Source: Druceiella hillmani
Taxonomy: Eukaryota; Arthropoda; Insecta; Lepidoptera; Hepialidae
Assembly: GCA_039881145.1 (NCBI GenBank)
Contig: JAYKKI010000126.1
Location: 3,123,501-3,187,500 of the forward strand
Direction of reading: 5' to 3'
DNA length: 64,000 bases
The translations under genes were made by a program, and so were the position numbers. A model generated the notes under the pieces. That model ran no database searches, had not been told where the DNA came from, and worked only from the letters and a program-made list of their open reading frames with translations. This document shows, piece by piece, positions 50,301 through 63,235 of this stretch (within the stretch, counting starts at the first letter, position 1; every line of letters begins with the position of its first letter).

Positions 50301-53300
50301 AGTTGAAAAATAAATTCAAGCAAGAAATAATTATTACATTGTATAATCAATAGATAAAGCGCCGAGACGCTCAACTGTATGAACTGTTACATAATTTATA
50401 ATAATTTAAATAATTTACCTTAGTTAGACTGGGGTTTTTCTTAAGATATTGTTGGTAACCATAAAGCGCAGTTAGTGGGGCGGTAGCCATTTGAGTTAAT
50501 GCGGCGTAGTGAACGTCGTCCAGATCTGTAAGTAAGAAAATATAACATGATGAAGGTTGTGATACACATGTGTTTTAGAACTAAAAGTACAAACTTCCTA
50601 AAATATCATCCTTTGTTTCTTTGCCTCCGAAAATGAATATCTTTCTTTACAACGTTAACATTTTTTAGTATAAACTTTTTTGCGGGTTTCTTTATAAATA
50701 AAAAAAATACCTTATGCAAACTGTGGATACATATATAGATTTTTATGGTCACTGTCATTATTAATTAGCTTTTATTTGCAACTTCCCTCGCGATGATTTT
50801 TAGTATGTGACATTTCAAGTTAAGGAAATTCTTACAAAAAGTCGTTAATGCTATCTTTGTTGTACAACACTGAGCAAGTGCGGATTTATCAATAATCTAT
50901 TTTTTAACTCATCGTATAACAAAGGATACTATAGCTACGTTCCAATGGCTTAATATATACTTTTTATTTATTTTTAGGATTCTGTACCAGTGGAATCCTT
51001 GTAAGGTCACTGACGAGTCCGTCTGTCAGTCCGCCCGTCACAGTCGATTTTCTCAGAAACTATGCGATATAGAAACTTGAAATAGTAATAATTATTAACT
51101 TGAAATATATTAATTAACTTTTATAATAGCTATTTTTTAAATATTTATAGAAAATCATTCTAAAAGAATTACTTTTTCGTAATTTTATATTGCTTATTTG
51201 AAGAGATATTAAAAAAAAAATAAACGAAAATAGAGTTTCCTCCCTTTTGCTTCCTAAATTACTAAACTTGAAATTGTGAAAAAAGGGTTGGCAATATTAG
51301 ACTAGAAAATTACATTATAGCAATTACCCTAGATCTACAATGATACTAGATCATGTTTTTACCCCGTTAAAGATTTACTAGGCAAGATATTTCCATTTTG
51401 AGAAAATTAATATTTTTAATAGGTTCATGGAAATCTAATCTTTTTGTCACCCTGTTAAATATTTTAAATGTTTACAGTTAAACATTTATAAGTGCTTAAA
51501 TATGTATGGAATGAAGCTAGCACCACGAGGGGTGCTAGTTTCATTGGTATGTAAAACTTTTTATTATAATTAAATAAAAGAAACATTACAGTTGTATTAT
51601 CAATGATCTGTATCTCTACACTATTGGACATAGGCCGTTTTGGCACACCATCATTTGCTGCCGCATTCATATGCTTCCTGCCGACTTTTAAGTCATGTCA
51701 TTAGTCCATTTGGTTGGATAGAGAATCATACAGCGCTTGGAGTTTGGTGACATCCACTAGAGAAATCATTTACTTTGTTGGTTATAGGGACATGAACAAA
51801 TATGGCCCGCCCATTGCCACCTCAGTTATCTGATGTTAGACGTTATGTCAATTATTGTAATTTTCCGTCAGACCTTCTCATTTCGAATTTTATCCTCCAG
51901 AGGCACTTCGAGCTTAGTTGTTTCCATTGCTAGCTGAGCGACTTTAAATTTATGGATCGGGCCAACTCTGAATATTTTAATTTCAGCATCGTAAGCCTTA
52001 TAGTTGTAATCTTACGTATATATTTCGGCGACGATAGAAATGTTGAATATTGTGTACATAATGTATAATGCACACGATACTCACATTCTATGCACTTCAA
52101 TAAATAACGACTATGTATTTGAGGAAATTTCTTTTCACTCATCATTAATAGATTACATTCTGACTCAAACGCGATCTTATGAGTCTGAAAATCTGAAATT
52201 AATGAGAATTTCGATCTAGTCTAGTCTGTCATGTTGCTATTGTAAAAAAAGATGGTGACTGCGCTAGTGCAGGGAGTTGTTAGACAAGACGAACGAGAGC
52301 AAACCTCTTGATTACAGAAACGAAAAAATCAAAAACTAAATTTCATAAGCGAAATATATTTTATGAGATAGAAAGAATGGTTTCCATGATTATGAGATAG
52401 AAAGAATGGAAACCCAAGAGAAAATCGGTAGAAGAGAAAAGAGGTAATTATATTGTCTCATATGAGAAAGAGAGGTAATTATATTGTCTCATATGAGAAA
52501 GAGAGGTAATTATATTGTCTTATATGCATATATCAAAGGAATATGGTTTGTACGCGTTTAATCATCGGACTATATATTTATCTCCTGTTGACTCAAGCTT
52601 ATTTATCCGAAGTTCCTATTTTATTTTGCTTATATTATTTCGCAGTTCAGTTTTCATTTTATATTCGTTTCATTTAGTTATAGATAGCTATTTATATTGA
52701 TGAAAGAGGGCGATACTATACTTCCCACCTTTAAACTTATCAAAGCAATCAAGAAATAAAAATTCCATAAATTCTGATATGAGTGTATTGTATTGTTCTA
52801 GGAATACTCTCGCCGTTTGTTCAATTCACGTCGACAAAACACTTTGCATAATGATTCGCTTGATTTATTATTGTATATGGAGTGTTTATTGCGGTTTTGA
52901 ACTATTTTTTGTATATTATATAATAATATCAAATACAGCGTAAATATATAATATAAAATATCCACAAAATTAATAAATATATTTATTTGTATTTCTTGTG
53001 ATTGGTTAAGTGTAAAATCGAATTTTCCGGGTGACAAACCTCACCCGAAATTAAAAAAAGGGTCCATTTAGTTTTCTCGTATCCTAGTAACCATAATCAG
53101 AGAAGATAAAAAATGCGTAAAAGACTCTTAGGGTGGCTTTAGTTTTTATAATTGATAGCAAGAATTTAATTAGATGTACAGTTTAAAATAGCCAAGAAAT
53201 TAATGAATATAAAATGTTTAACACTTCTAACGACAAATACTCTAACCTTTTATTTACCTTTCTTTAAAGTGCTTAACAATCCATGAAAGTAGGAATAGAA

Positions 53301-56300
53301 ATCACATTTTAATTAAGAACTGAAATTTTACGACGTGGAAAAACCAGAAAGTTCGTGTAAAAAAATATTTAAGCCGTTATAAGTCATTATTTCAAATTTA
53401 AATGAAGAAAAATGCATAAGTGCGAATATTTCAAGATAATTTTGATCTACTTATTTTTTAAATCATCTCTAATGTTGTTTGTTACACATCACGTCAAAGA
53501 GAGACAAACCAATGGTAAACAAAGAATCAAAGAATTGGTGAATTTTATGAAAAAAGATATCAATACTTTCCCATAAAATATTTAAAGTTCCCTAAAGTTA
53601 GTAAAAGTTACAAAAAAATGTAATTTTTTGCAAAAAGTTTTTCGCATAATTTTTCACAGATTTACAATAACCGGAATATAAAATACACTTTTTTTAAATG
53701 GCGCCCAAATAGGAGCTGGTCGCTCTTTGAAAACTCAGATTTACGCTTCCAAAGAATCGCCCAAGACATCAAAAACATAAATTTTCCCTACGGAAAATTT
53801 CTTTCCCCTTTTTTATTTATACTAATTGACATTTTTATATGAATTGAAAAAAAAAAATATACTACCCTATATTGTAAAGGTTTGGACCAAAGATATCATG
53901 CATTCCATCGAGTAAGGTAACATTGGATAAGTCTTTTCAAAAAAATATGAAGTTTCAATTAATATTTTATTTTCTAAAGCCAAGTTTATAAACAATTTTG
54001 TTTGAAAGCGACTTTCAATATATACGCCAATGAGGGTTTGAAAAACCTAAAATAATTTTAAGAGGGTAGCATTGACAGTTCTTAAAACTGGCAATTTGTA
54101 ATAAGGCAATAAAAATTAATTCAAATTTCGAAAATCGAACTCTTTCCACTCAGTTGTTTTGCTTGAATTTGTCATTTATTTTTACAAAATGGCTGAAATT
54201 TAAAAATTGTCTGTATCACGTCAAGATGAATTTAACACGAGAAAATTTATGTTCGATGATTTTTTATTACTTTCGCTGTGGTTTCAATCAACAACAAGGT
54301 TATGATCGACTTAGATGGGAATTTTATGGCAAAATTCAATCCCGTGCTACTTTTTATAACGGGTTTAACGAGTTCAAGCGTGGTGGTATCGATCTTAGTG
54401 ATGATATGTGCGAGGGACGTTGATCGTCAGCGGACTGAAGATAAAGTCAATGCTCCGAGGTTCGTGATAAAAATTGACAAGAAAAATAATTTATCAGCAG
54501 ATTCGAGTATGTTTAGGCATTGGTACGAGTGAAGTACACAAAATTTAAGTATAAGGAAGCTCTGTGCCAGGTGTATAGGGCATGAGGTGACCAAAATTCG
54601 AAAACATTACCGTGTTTATTGGTATCGCCAAATGTTATAAAAAATTGACGGATGTCATTTTTAAGAATTGAGCCCCGTTCGTAAAATATTAACATTTAAA
54701 CTGACATCATGAACGTTACACCTAATATTTCATCATATTTTACCACAATTTTTTTAGAATATTCAGTAAAAATGATTTTGGATAATTTACATGAAATATT
54801 TGTGTGTGTGTCCTATACAAATTGGATCTTTTTGGTAAAGTATCTTTATTTAACCGCGATATTTTATTATATTTACCGTAAAGTTATTTTAGCCCTTATG
54901 TCATATTAGTACCAATATAAGACATTTCTCCACAGATCAACCATAAGTTGGTATTAATAATTCTCTTACTTATTTAATATTATTCTGCACTAAACAGAGA
55001 CCATCCCTCCTCAAATCCGTCCCTAATTTAGTCTGGCGGAAGTATCCACTCCAAATCCTTCGCTGGGAGTGGCGTGACGACAAGGGTTGCGGATGCGGAA
55101 ATGAAGCTAAACCTTCTGAGCAATTTATTGACATTCGACTGCCGCCTACAATAAAGCCAACGGCGTTATGTATTGTTACGTAAGGCGAAATAGGAGGGAT
55201 ATAGGGGTGTTATGGTTAGCCAAGCGTAACATTAATATAATATAAAATTTACAAGCAAAGTTTTGAGATAGTATTCATATTGCAATTATTTGGGTAAATA
55301 AGAAAAATATACTTTGCTATAACGGTAAATAAACATTTTGCTGATTTAGATGTAATTAATAAAAATAAATAATTTTAATTTATTTTTACAATTTACAAAT
55401 AAAAATAAATCTACAGCGTGTACATAATAAGGTATTACTGGAAATTCATCTTTACAAAAATAAAATAAAATATCTATGTAAAGGAACTAGTTCAAAATAT
55501 TAATATAAATGACCTCCCCGGTCATGGCCATTAACCCATAATGAACTTTAGATAACATTTGAATTTAGTTACTTTTGATGGTCACTCTATATTCTTGTCT
55601 TTGAAATGCAATACACTCATAAATTTTGAGTCCAAAATGTAGTGCGGTTTGAGATTTATTGAGGATTTTAAACCATACTAAGTATCTTTCATGACTCGAA
55701 GAAAAAAAATACAATTATCGCGAATAATTTTTTTTTCTCACGGATCTCAGCGAATGGTATATATGGAAGAAGTCTTTTAAAATGCAATCAAAAATATGTT
55801 ATATCAGACACGGTATCTCTTTTGCGAGATAAGAGACCTAAAAGCGTATTGCGGTGGGCAAACGGTCTAAAAATCAACTTAACCGTGTTTAGTAAGTAAT
55901 TTAACGCAAAATTATTACAGATGTAGATAACCAATTTGCCTAAAGGCCTCTAATGATGTCCTGACTTTGCTTTTTACCTAGTCGGACGACCAGTATCGAC
56001 GCTGATCTTCATTTCGCTAGTTATCTCTGTAATATTCACATGTGTTAGTACAATGCCTCATGAGTTGTCTATAAACCAAAAAGCAGGGAATACTTTAGTA
56101 GTAGTTTCTTTTTCAATAGAAAATGAAAGGCAAGAAAAAATACTAGCCAAAGAAAAAGGTGTTTATTAAAAAATCGTTTATCACATATACATATTGAGAT
56201 TCTTGGAATGGAAATATTTCTCCAAATTCCTAAGAATTAATTCTAAATATTACGTCGAGTTACTCTATTTAATACATTTTAATAACACGTTACATTAGCA

Positions 56301-57911
56301 GGAAATGTACTCTTATATGTGAGAGTATAAGAACAAGGGAACGTTTAGAGCGCTGAATATAGACTGTGTCAAAACCGATAGTCCTTACGCAAGTTAAGGT
56401 TTAATCCGGGATCAGTAGGGACGACCTATAAGTTGTGATCACCCAATGTTCAGGCGATCATTTTGAAACCTAGCCGATTATCCCTATCGATCGGCAGTAA
56501 TATCGATACACGAATAGAGGCTAATACATGTAAAAGATCGTCCCAATAGCCCTACACACGTTTTGATTAAATCACATTAGTCGAGATGACCTATAAGCCG
56601 TAATCACCAAATAACCATCCTATCATTCAATGTCAGCAGTCTCGGCTAGACTAGTCTATTCATATGGCGATTTGTCGAGCCCCAATCGATCATCTTTACC
56701 GATCTGTGAAAAGTATATTACGCATTATAAATATTGAAACGTTTGTTTGTATCTCTAAGCGTGAATCTTCCTAGTGAGAGTTTAAACAGCTTTATTTTTA
56801 AACATTGAATATATTTGGCGTTAATTTTGTAGAAATTCCTTTTTCACAATTAAATGAAACTATTTCTCCAAATATATAATTAAATTAAACACGTAGTTTC
56901 ATTTAATTGGGAGCTTTATTTTTAATTTCTCGGAAGAAAAACTTACTTACATTTAAGATTAAGTTACTTAAATATTTGTTTCATCGAAGATAATTTTTTT
57001 ATCTGCTAAGTTAGTCATTTTTATATGTGAAATCGGTAGGATAATAAATTTACTTTATATTTTTTTATATATTTTGTATTATCATTAAAATAAATTTAAA
57101 AATATGAGCAAACCGTGACAGGATGACTTGGACAAAAACAATGGGGCTTCCTTCATCATATAATTTAATGTTGGCAGTTATGTTTAAAAATCCCCTTAGG
57201 ATTGACAATCATTACTTTTAGATATTTAAAAAAATATTTTTTTCGCATGAGAAATAATATCAGGAAATAATTAGGGAATGTGTGTACGACTGATTAATTG
57301 CGGCTGCAGACTGTGCTTCATGAAATAATCTTTGGTGCAGGATCACATTAATATTTGCCTTGAAGGATACCATTAAGAAGTTCGCGGGTAACGAGGGAAC
57401 TGGGGTAAATTTATAGTTTATCAGTGACATAACATAATGGAAGAGAAACTCGATGCTCTTTAAAAATAAACTACATTTGGCAACTATTTTAATATACAAC
57501 AATCAAACAAAATAGCACATTTTCATGTTTAATTATATAGTTTCTCTAATAGAATATTGATGGAAATATGTGCCATTTCCATGAACATTTTTTATTGTTA
57601 AATATCACAACTACCCACATCTCCCCCACTTCTATCCTTCTACATCTCCACAAACGCGTCGTCTGAGCTCTCTCTTATGAATTATTCACCAACAGCTTAC
57701 CGAGGTTGCCTTCGTACAGTTCCTTCACGAGGTCGGTTGTGTTGTCTGGCAGTTGGAAGTTCGTATCCGAGATAACTTTGGTTGGAAGCCGAGGCTCTAT
57801 GCGTCCCTTGTGTTGCTGATGAGCGACCAGCTTGTAGTAGAGCTTGTAGGATTCACACCATTTTTTATGCTCCTCCAAGAAGTGCGAGGGGTTGTTTTTG
57901 CAGTAAGATAC
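47051..57911 (-). CDS. MYND-finger / MSS51 C-terminal-like protein, partial, join of five exons
   Basis: In transcript order: 57911-57701, 50525-50419, 50128-49947, 48543-48434, 47346-47051. The exons total 906 bp (301 residues plus stop) with compatible phases at all four junctions and GT-AG introns. The visible N-terminus, SYCKNNPSHFLEEHKKWCES, is the second half of a MYND-type zinc finger (YC....H...C). The C-terminal half has the features of the MSS51/ZMYND15-type C-terminal domain: FTIHIVGAELQFE, a KWEVFFLHL helix, DLKVVFVGPEL, VCAFNPGLH, DTWPETIKII, VCITSYTSYELPRD. Vertebrate MSS51 is a mitochondrial muscle protein; insect members are mostly uncharacterised, so no function is claimed. 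The first half of the finger and the N-terminus are missing and probably lie beyond 64000. Confidence 0.88.
47811..47951. repeat. 21-bp minisatellite, seven copies
   Basis: CCTCTCTTTCTTTGG starts at 47813, 47834, 47855, 47876, 47897, 47918 and 47939. Linkers alternate AATATA, AATGAA and AATAAA. As 21 is a multiple of three, the minus strand reads as a seven-residue QRKRG(I/L)F repeat, which I regard as incidental. It lies in the last intron of the MYND gene. Confidence 0.95.
48190..48352 (-). mobile_element. Foldback MITE, copy 5 (left end lost)
   Basis: Begins inside the left arm (CACGCCCTAGGTGTCG), has the TTCAGGTGGCTATTAGCAAA loop and a nearly complete right arm (ATAACGAAACCTAGGTCGTG, AGTAGAAATAATGCTACAT, TTTAGTTTCAATTTAATT). 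Lies in the last MYND-gene intron. Confidence 0.8.
48434..48543 (-). CDS. MYND/MSS51-like exon
   Basis: Minus-strand acceptor AAATTTCAG and donor GTGATT. One base completes an Arg codon from the previous exon, then LCKECRQAKRNLTFEFQDGL and YHNFAKSEKFSKPNL follow, leaving one base for the next codon. The C-x2-C with basic residues resembles the short cysteine segment found inside the C-terminal domain of relatives. Confidence 0.88.
48800..48965 (+). repeat. Dispersed repeat copy (CTATTAAACTA family)
   Basis: GAGTAGAACTCACACCATGA, ACGCACTTAGGTGCTTATAA, ATATTTAAGGGTACGTAGTA, TTAAACTATTTACAAATATA, ATATTGCCCACTACATATTT and CCCAGGTGTATA. Same orientation and order as the other copies, without a satellite-like tail. 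Confidence 0.7.
49000..49940. other. Intron sequence with an unassigned GC-richer patch
   Basis: 49320-49530 is GC-richer with frames on both strands (65 and 105 codons), but neither is recognisable; probably a repeat. 49873-49904 forms a short palindrome (ACATTAAAAGTA..TACTTTTAATGT). Confidence 0.35.
49947..50128 (-). CDS. MYND/MSS51-like exon with VGAE and VGPE motifs
   Basis: Minus-strand acceptor CATAATCAG, donor GTACGT. In phase 0 it reads DDTSFTIHIVGAELQFEAD, then SKWEVFFLHLHP, DLKVVFVGPELNPSKLPLD, ending two bases into an Arg codon. The two hydrophobic strands each followed by a VG(A/P)E turn are the clearest signature of the C-terminal domain. Confidence 0.92.
50188..50245. repeat. 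Solo end of the GAAGTTTTACTTC element
   Basis: GAAGTTTTACTTCAGTCGTG and the following TATAAAGCACACCCGTTTTT match the right end and flank of the element at 22986. Suggests that the similarity extends about 45 bp past the 13-mer, so the true terminus lies further out. Confidence 0.6.
50419..50525 (-). CDS. MYND/MSS51-like exon
   Basis: Minus-strand acceptor TTTTCTTACAG, donor GTAAAT. Two bases complete an Asp codon, then LDDVHYAALTQMATAPLTAL and YGYQQYLKKNPSLTK, ending in phase 0. It forms a helical linker between the finger and the C-terminal domain. Confidence 0.88.
50526..51599. other. Large MYND-gene intron, first part
   Basis: Start of a 7.2-kb intron. A GGATTCTGTACC repeat fragment lies near 50980-51075 (TCCGTCTGTCAGTCCGCCC), related to the repeat at 8350. 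Otherwise AT-rich. Confidence 0.5.
51600..51960 (-). pseudogene. LINE 3' coding fragment
   Basis: The plus strand carries TACACTATTGGACATAGGCC, GGCCCGCCCATTGCCACCTC and GACCTTCTCATTTCGAATTT, phrases that, complemented, match the terminal part of a LINE common in Lepidoptera (typically ..TGGGCATAGGCC.., ..GGCCATTGCCACTTC..). Frames are broken on the minus strand. Confidence 0.6.
52355..52525. repeat. 31-bp tandem repeat and adjacent duplicate
   Basis: AGAGGTAATTATATTGTCTC plus ATATGAGAAAG repeats at 52440, 52471 and 52502 (third copy partial). Just upstream TATGAGATAGAAAGAATGG is duplicated (about 52362 and 52391). Confidence 0.9.
52530..54150. other. Intron sequence, nothing recognised
   Basis: AT-rich part of the 7.2-kb MYND-gene intron. 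Confidence 0.4.
54223..54640 (+). pseudogene. Mariner-family transposase relic, N-terminal half
   Basis: From ATG at 54223: MNLTRENLCSMIFYYFRCG, then NQQQGYDRL, SRATFYNGFNEFKRGGIDL and CEGR. This matches the paired helix-turn-helix DNA-binding region of mariner transposases (ELTRE..RAMIYYDF..GL.QQE, then ATVY.WF.EF..GR..L.D....GRP). After a frameshift, YQQIRVCLGIGTSEVHKI corresponds to the second helix-turn-helix. The catalytic DDE domain is not present. A different copy from the relic at 16.9-17.6 kb, and in the opposite orientation. Confidence 0.8.
54700..56399. other. Intron sequence with a GC-richer unassigned patch
   Basis: 55000-55215 is GC-richer (CGCTGGGAGTGGCGTGACGA, GTTGCGGATGCGGAAATGAA) and looks like part of an abundant mobile element, but I cannot name it. 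The remainder is AT-rich. Confidence 0.4.
56400..56700. repeat. Diverged ~163-bp tandem duplication
   Basis: GACCTATAAGTTGTGATCAC near 56425 and GACCTATAAGCCGTAATCAC near 56588, each preceded by a CACGTT/AAGTT..TTAATC.. phrase and followed by a CGATC-rich segment. The copies are considerably diverged. Confidence 0.55.
56805..56912. mobile_element. Foldback MITE, copy 6 (core deleted)
   Basis: The outer left end TTGAATATATTTGGCGTTAA, TTTTGTAGAAATTCC and AATTAAATGAAACTA is followed almost directly by the outer right end CACGTAGTTTCATTTAATTG. The whole CCTAGG core and loop are missing. Confidence 0.75.
57701..57911 (-). CDS. MYND/MSS51-like exon with half zinc finger
   Basis: Minus-strand acceptor CTGCCTTCAG, donor GTAAGC at 57700. 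In phase 0 it reads VSYCKNNPSHFLEEHKKWC, then a KLYYKLVAHQQHKGRIEPRL segment, PTKVISDTNF and DLVKELYEGNL, ending one base into an Asp codon. The YC-x3-P....H-x3-C spacing is one residue short of, and lacks one Cys of, the canonical MYND half-finger. The frame runs on to a stop at 57675 if not spliced, but only the donor gives continuity with the next exon. Confidence 0.85.
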
Positions 57912-58086
57912 CTGAAGGCAGATTACGGAAGTTTTTTTATTTTATTGTGTAAGTCTATAAAAGTTGTTAGTATTTAATTTGAAAATATTACTAAAAGCGA
58001 GTCAGTAAATATTTAAAAAATCTACATTTTTTGGGTACGAATTATAGTAGTCATATTATTGAATTACAGATTTGAATAAACAATTT

Positions 58087-58141
58087 CATTATGAATATAC
58101 AAAAGTAATTAATTTTTAATTACTTTTGTATATTCGTAATG
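58087..58141. repeat. Near-perfect hairpin, 25-bp arms
   Basis: Arms 58087-58111 and 58117-58141 differ at one position, with a five-base loop; the arm core is AATATACAAAAGTAATTA. AT-rich, about 175 bp upstream (minus-strand sense) of the MYND half-finger exon. Confidence 0.9.
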
Positions 58142-59050
58142 AATTTACATCGGCGATGTTCGATATTTTTTTAATTTTTATTATAAAGTATACAAATTTT
58201 ACTGCCATTGTGAATGGTATTACATATATACTCGTCTGAGATTAATTATTTTTTTATTATAATTATTCGGCTATTTGTTCAGATTAAACTATTGGACACG
58301 ATGATTATATAATATATATGTAGTATATAAAGGTAATATATAAATGTAGTATAAAAAAAAATAAAACGTAACTGTAAATTTTTTTTTAATTTCATCATTT
58401 TTTTTTCTTTTCTTGTAATTTCATCTCAAATTGCATAAATGACTCAAGATTGTGATGAAACTAATTGCATTAGCTTTTAGCATTGCATTTGGTTTTAGTA
58501 GCGTTTTCGTTTTTATTGCTCGATGTTGCGGACAAAATTGAAACGGCTCACCAATAGGTTAAATAAGTTAAGTTTTTCGTAGTTTAAGTTTTTTTTATTT
58601 ATGTTTAATTATCCTAAAGATTTTTTTTATTTATACGCCTTTCTTTCCAATAGAAACCGGAGAAAAATATTTAAATTTTCTCAATATTTTTTTACACTCA
58701 TAACTTCATAATTATAGAACAGATGCCTCGGCCATTTTGTATATATTTCCTGCGCCGACGTGAAAAAATTATTATTAAAATAGTGAATTTTGGAGTTATA
58801 CATTATTTTATCAAGTGAGATATAACCAATGGCTGGCACATTTTGGCAAATTACTTATTCTTTAAAACAAAATATTATTAGGAAAAGTTCTAAGAAATTT
58901 TCTTAAGTTGAAAAAGTTCTTAGACATTTTCTTGTATATCAAAAATTAATGACTAGTAGAGGGAAGTAGATTAAAAAGATCTGGCTTTTTGCGGAGCAAT
59001 GAACGAAGAAAAGGCTTAATAAAAAATAAAAAGTCAATATGTCAGTGAGT
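58142..59050. other. No gene recognised
   Basis: AT-rich; presumably intron of the MYND gene if its 5' exons lie further right. Confidence 0.35.
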
Positions 59051-59056
59051 GGACGC

Positions 59057-59285
59057 ACGAGAGAAGAGAAACTTCTTACGCTTTTGTATATAAACCCGCG
59101 CCCTAGTGTTTCTCTCTGTCTCTTTCTGTTAAGAACAAAAAGCTTCTTAACGTCTACCTTTCTCTCTCTATCGGTTAAGATCCGGAAACTTCTTAAAAAA
59201 GCCTCGCTTTCGTTTCATCGCCGCATTCGTGACGTTTCACTTTTCCTCATCCCTAATGTCTGTTAAGAAGCTTCGCTTCAAAACT
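59057..59285. repeat. Dispersed element with GAAGAGAAACTTC and GAAGCTTC ends
   Basis: Begins GAAGAGAAACTTCTTACGC and ends GTTAAGAAGCTTCGCTTCAA. Internal AAGCTTCTTAAC and AAACTTCTTAA phrases repeat. Related by its ends to the repeats at 2352 and 22385. The 75-codon open frame across it is incidental. Confidence 0.5.
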
Positions 59286-60780
59286 TTTCCTCAATGATTT
59301 AAATGATGAAATCAATATATTTTTGTTGGTCTAACGTAGCACTTTATATAACTGTAAGAATCATGACGGTTACTTTTGATAGTATTGTCGAATAAATCAA
59401 ATCGGCTCGAAATATGTGTGGGCAGTTTATTCAAATATTACAGTCCAAACAACTCAATCTCACATTGTCAAGAGTTTCTGTAAATTTAGAATATAAGATA
59501 TAACCTCAGAAAGTACTTAATATTTTCAGGTAAAGTCCTTAAAACACGCTATGGGGACGAGCATGTTTTTACGCAATTGTGTAAGATTTATTTGTATTGG
59601 ATTTTATAACATTTAATTTTTAGTATTCCGCACTATCTTTGGGCAAACGTATTGCTTAAGGCCTTACTTATATGTCTATATGTAACTATATGTAACACTT
59701 CTCGAGAATTTCAATCATTTAATTGCGAAAGAGACAATTTTGTATGGTGTAGTGTAATAAGAGAATTTTACGGGGTTTAACCGTGTCTTCGCTAAATAAA
59801 TGAACCGAATCAATTGTTAGATTCAATTAAACAAAGTTTTGATTTTGTAAATTTTACTCGGTATTAACATGAAAAATTATGAGTAATGTTTATTCCAAAA
59901 GCTTATCTCAAAAATATCAATTGAAGAAGTCTAAAAAAAAATTCATACCCAATAATTGATAAAAATTAGGGGTAGATTTTTCAAAGTTTACTTTTACTTT
60001 GTTATAAACACTTAGTTTTTGCTCGCGGCTTCAAGCGCGTGATTTTTCGGTTGAGGTATCCTATAATCTGATACTAACGCAATTTATTTTTATTAATTAC
60101 TGCGTCGTCGAGTAGAAATCTAATGAATATCAATAAAGATGAATGCTATGGCTCAGGAACTACTTCAGATTTAGCTACAAAAAGTAACCTTCCATTAACT
60201 TAATTATCTACGTGTGAGAAATTCGGAGTTACAGAGTAACAAACATACATCCATCCATAAAGATTTTGGATTTTATCGTACGATTTAAATCAAAATTACT
60301 AATAAAGTATGAGTGGCAGTGGATAAATATAATTTATTATAATTCTTTTTATTTTAATATACAAAGAATACATACATAACAGCATTATATATGTATTTTT
60401 GTATTTTAAGACCGATTTGTATTTTATATATTAAGACCGATTTTTATGAATTTTAGAGGAAGATGTTATTAAATTACAATCAAATTAAAATATTTTTTGA
60501 GATATATCAAATTCGAAAATTTTTTCTCACCGACCTCGTCAAATAGGTTGTCATCATAGAACTTTTAAAATTCAATCGAAATATACTTCAATGCAATACC
60601 ATTTCATTTAATTTGCATTAACAAATCATAGATATGTAGACAACAATTTATTTGTCTTACGCTTGTGAAAGGTATCTATGGTTACCTAGGTTACCCTTGG
60701 TTAGATATCCTAGGCACAAATATATAAATAATATAGATAGATTTTGCCCATAGATTAATCGTACAAAAATATCCACAATA
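59286..60780. other. No gene recognised
   Basis: AT-rich; no MYND-gene exon or other coding segment found on either strand. Confidence 0.35.
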
Positions 60781-60784
60781 GATT

Positions 60785-61020
60785 GTGTGCAAGCGCACAT
60801 ATCTGCGTCATTTATTTATGGTAGCCGCTGCAAGCGGTCGTGAGTCAACAGAGATTTATTTTTGAGAAGCCGTAGTTCGTAAGAACCAATATTACTTTAC
60901 GCTCATTCTGGAAGTGCAATAACGTTAGTAGTAACATATATAAGACCAAAGATCTAACATTTTCTACGTTCAATGTATTAAATAAAGCGTAATTATTTAG
61001 AAACAATAGTGTATTTTTAA
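60785..61020 (+). repeat. Possible solo LTR-like segment
   Basis: GC-richer block starting near TGTGTGCAAGCGCACATATC, with GGTAGCCGCTGCAAGCGGTC, GTGCAATAACGTTAGTAGTA, a TATATAAGACC promoter-like box and an AATAAAGC poly(A)-like signal (60980). This order resembles a retrotransposon LTR, but no partner LTR, TG..CA boundary pair or target duplication was confirmed. Confidence 0.3.
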
Positions 61021-61189
61021 TGTTTACAAATTGGCATCAACATCACGAAATAGAAAAACAATACACCATGTCTCGGGTGTGACAGAGATAGACAGATGCT
61101 TATTTTATAGAAATATATATGTTTTAGTACGAGTGATGATGCACATGTAGATACAGTGTTTTATTTAGCACATTCTGTTCGCTCAGGGC

Positions 61190-63059
<1,870 letters not shown>

Positions 63060-63235
63060 CAACTTTCGTTAGGAGGCTCCCATAAATATTTAGGTACTTT
63101 TAAAAATTTAAGAGTATATAGTACTTACACAAAGTATATAAGTATTTATATTAAAATATTTATAAATATTGCTATCAGTATTCGTTATGCTAATATATTG
63201 CCTAGTATAAATTTCACAGGCGTTTAGTAGTCTCC
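63060..63235 (+). repeat. Dispersed repeat copy (TTGCCTAGTATA tail)
   Basis: GGAGGCTCCCATAAATATTT, AGGTACTTTTAAAAATTTAA, GAGTATATAGTACTTACAC, then TATATTGCCTAGTATAAATT and TCACAGGCG. Same orientation and element order as 45290 and 48800. Confidence 0.65.

Noticed and set aside
57260..57502. 80-codon minus-strand frame near the MYND exon
   Set aside because: No acceptor/donor context linking it to the MYND gene; the neighbouring exons join in phase without it.
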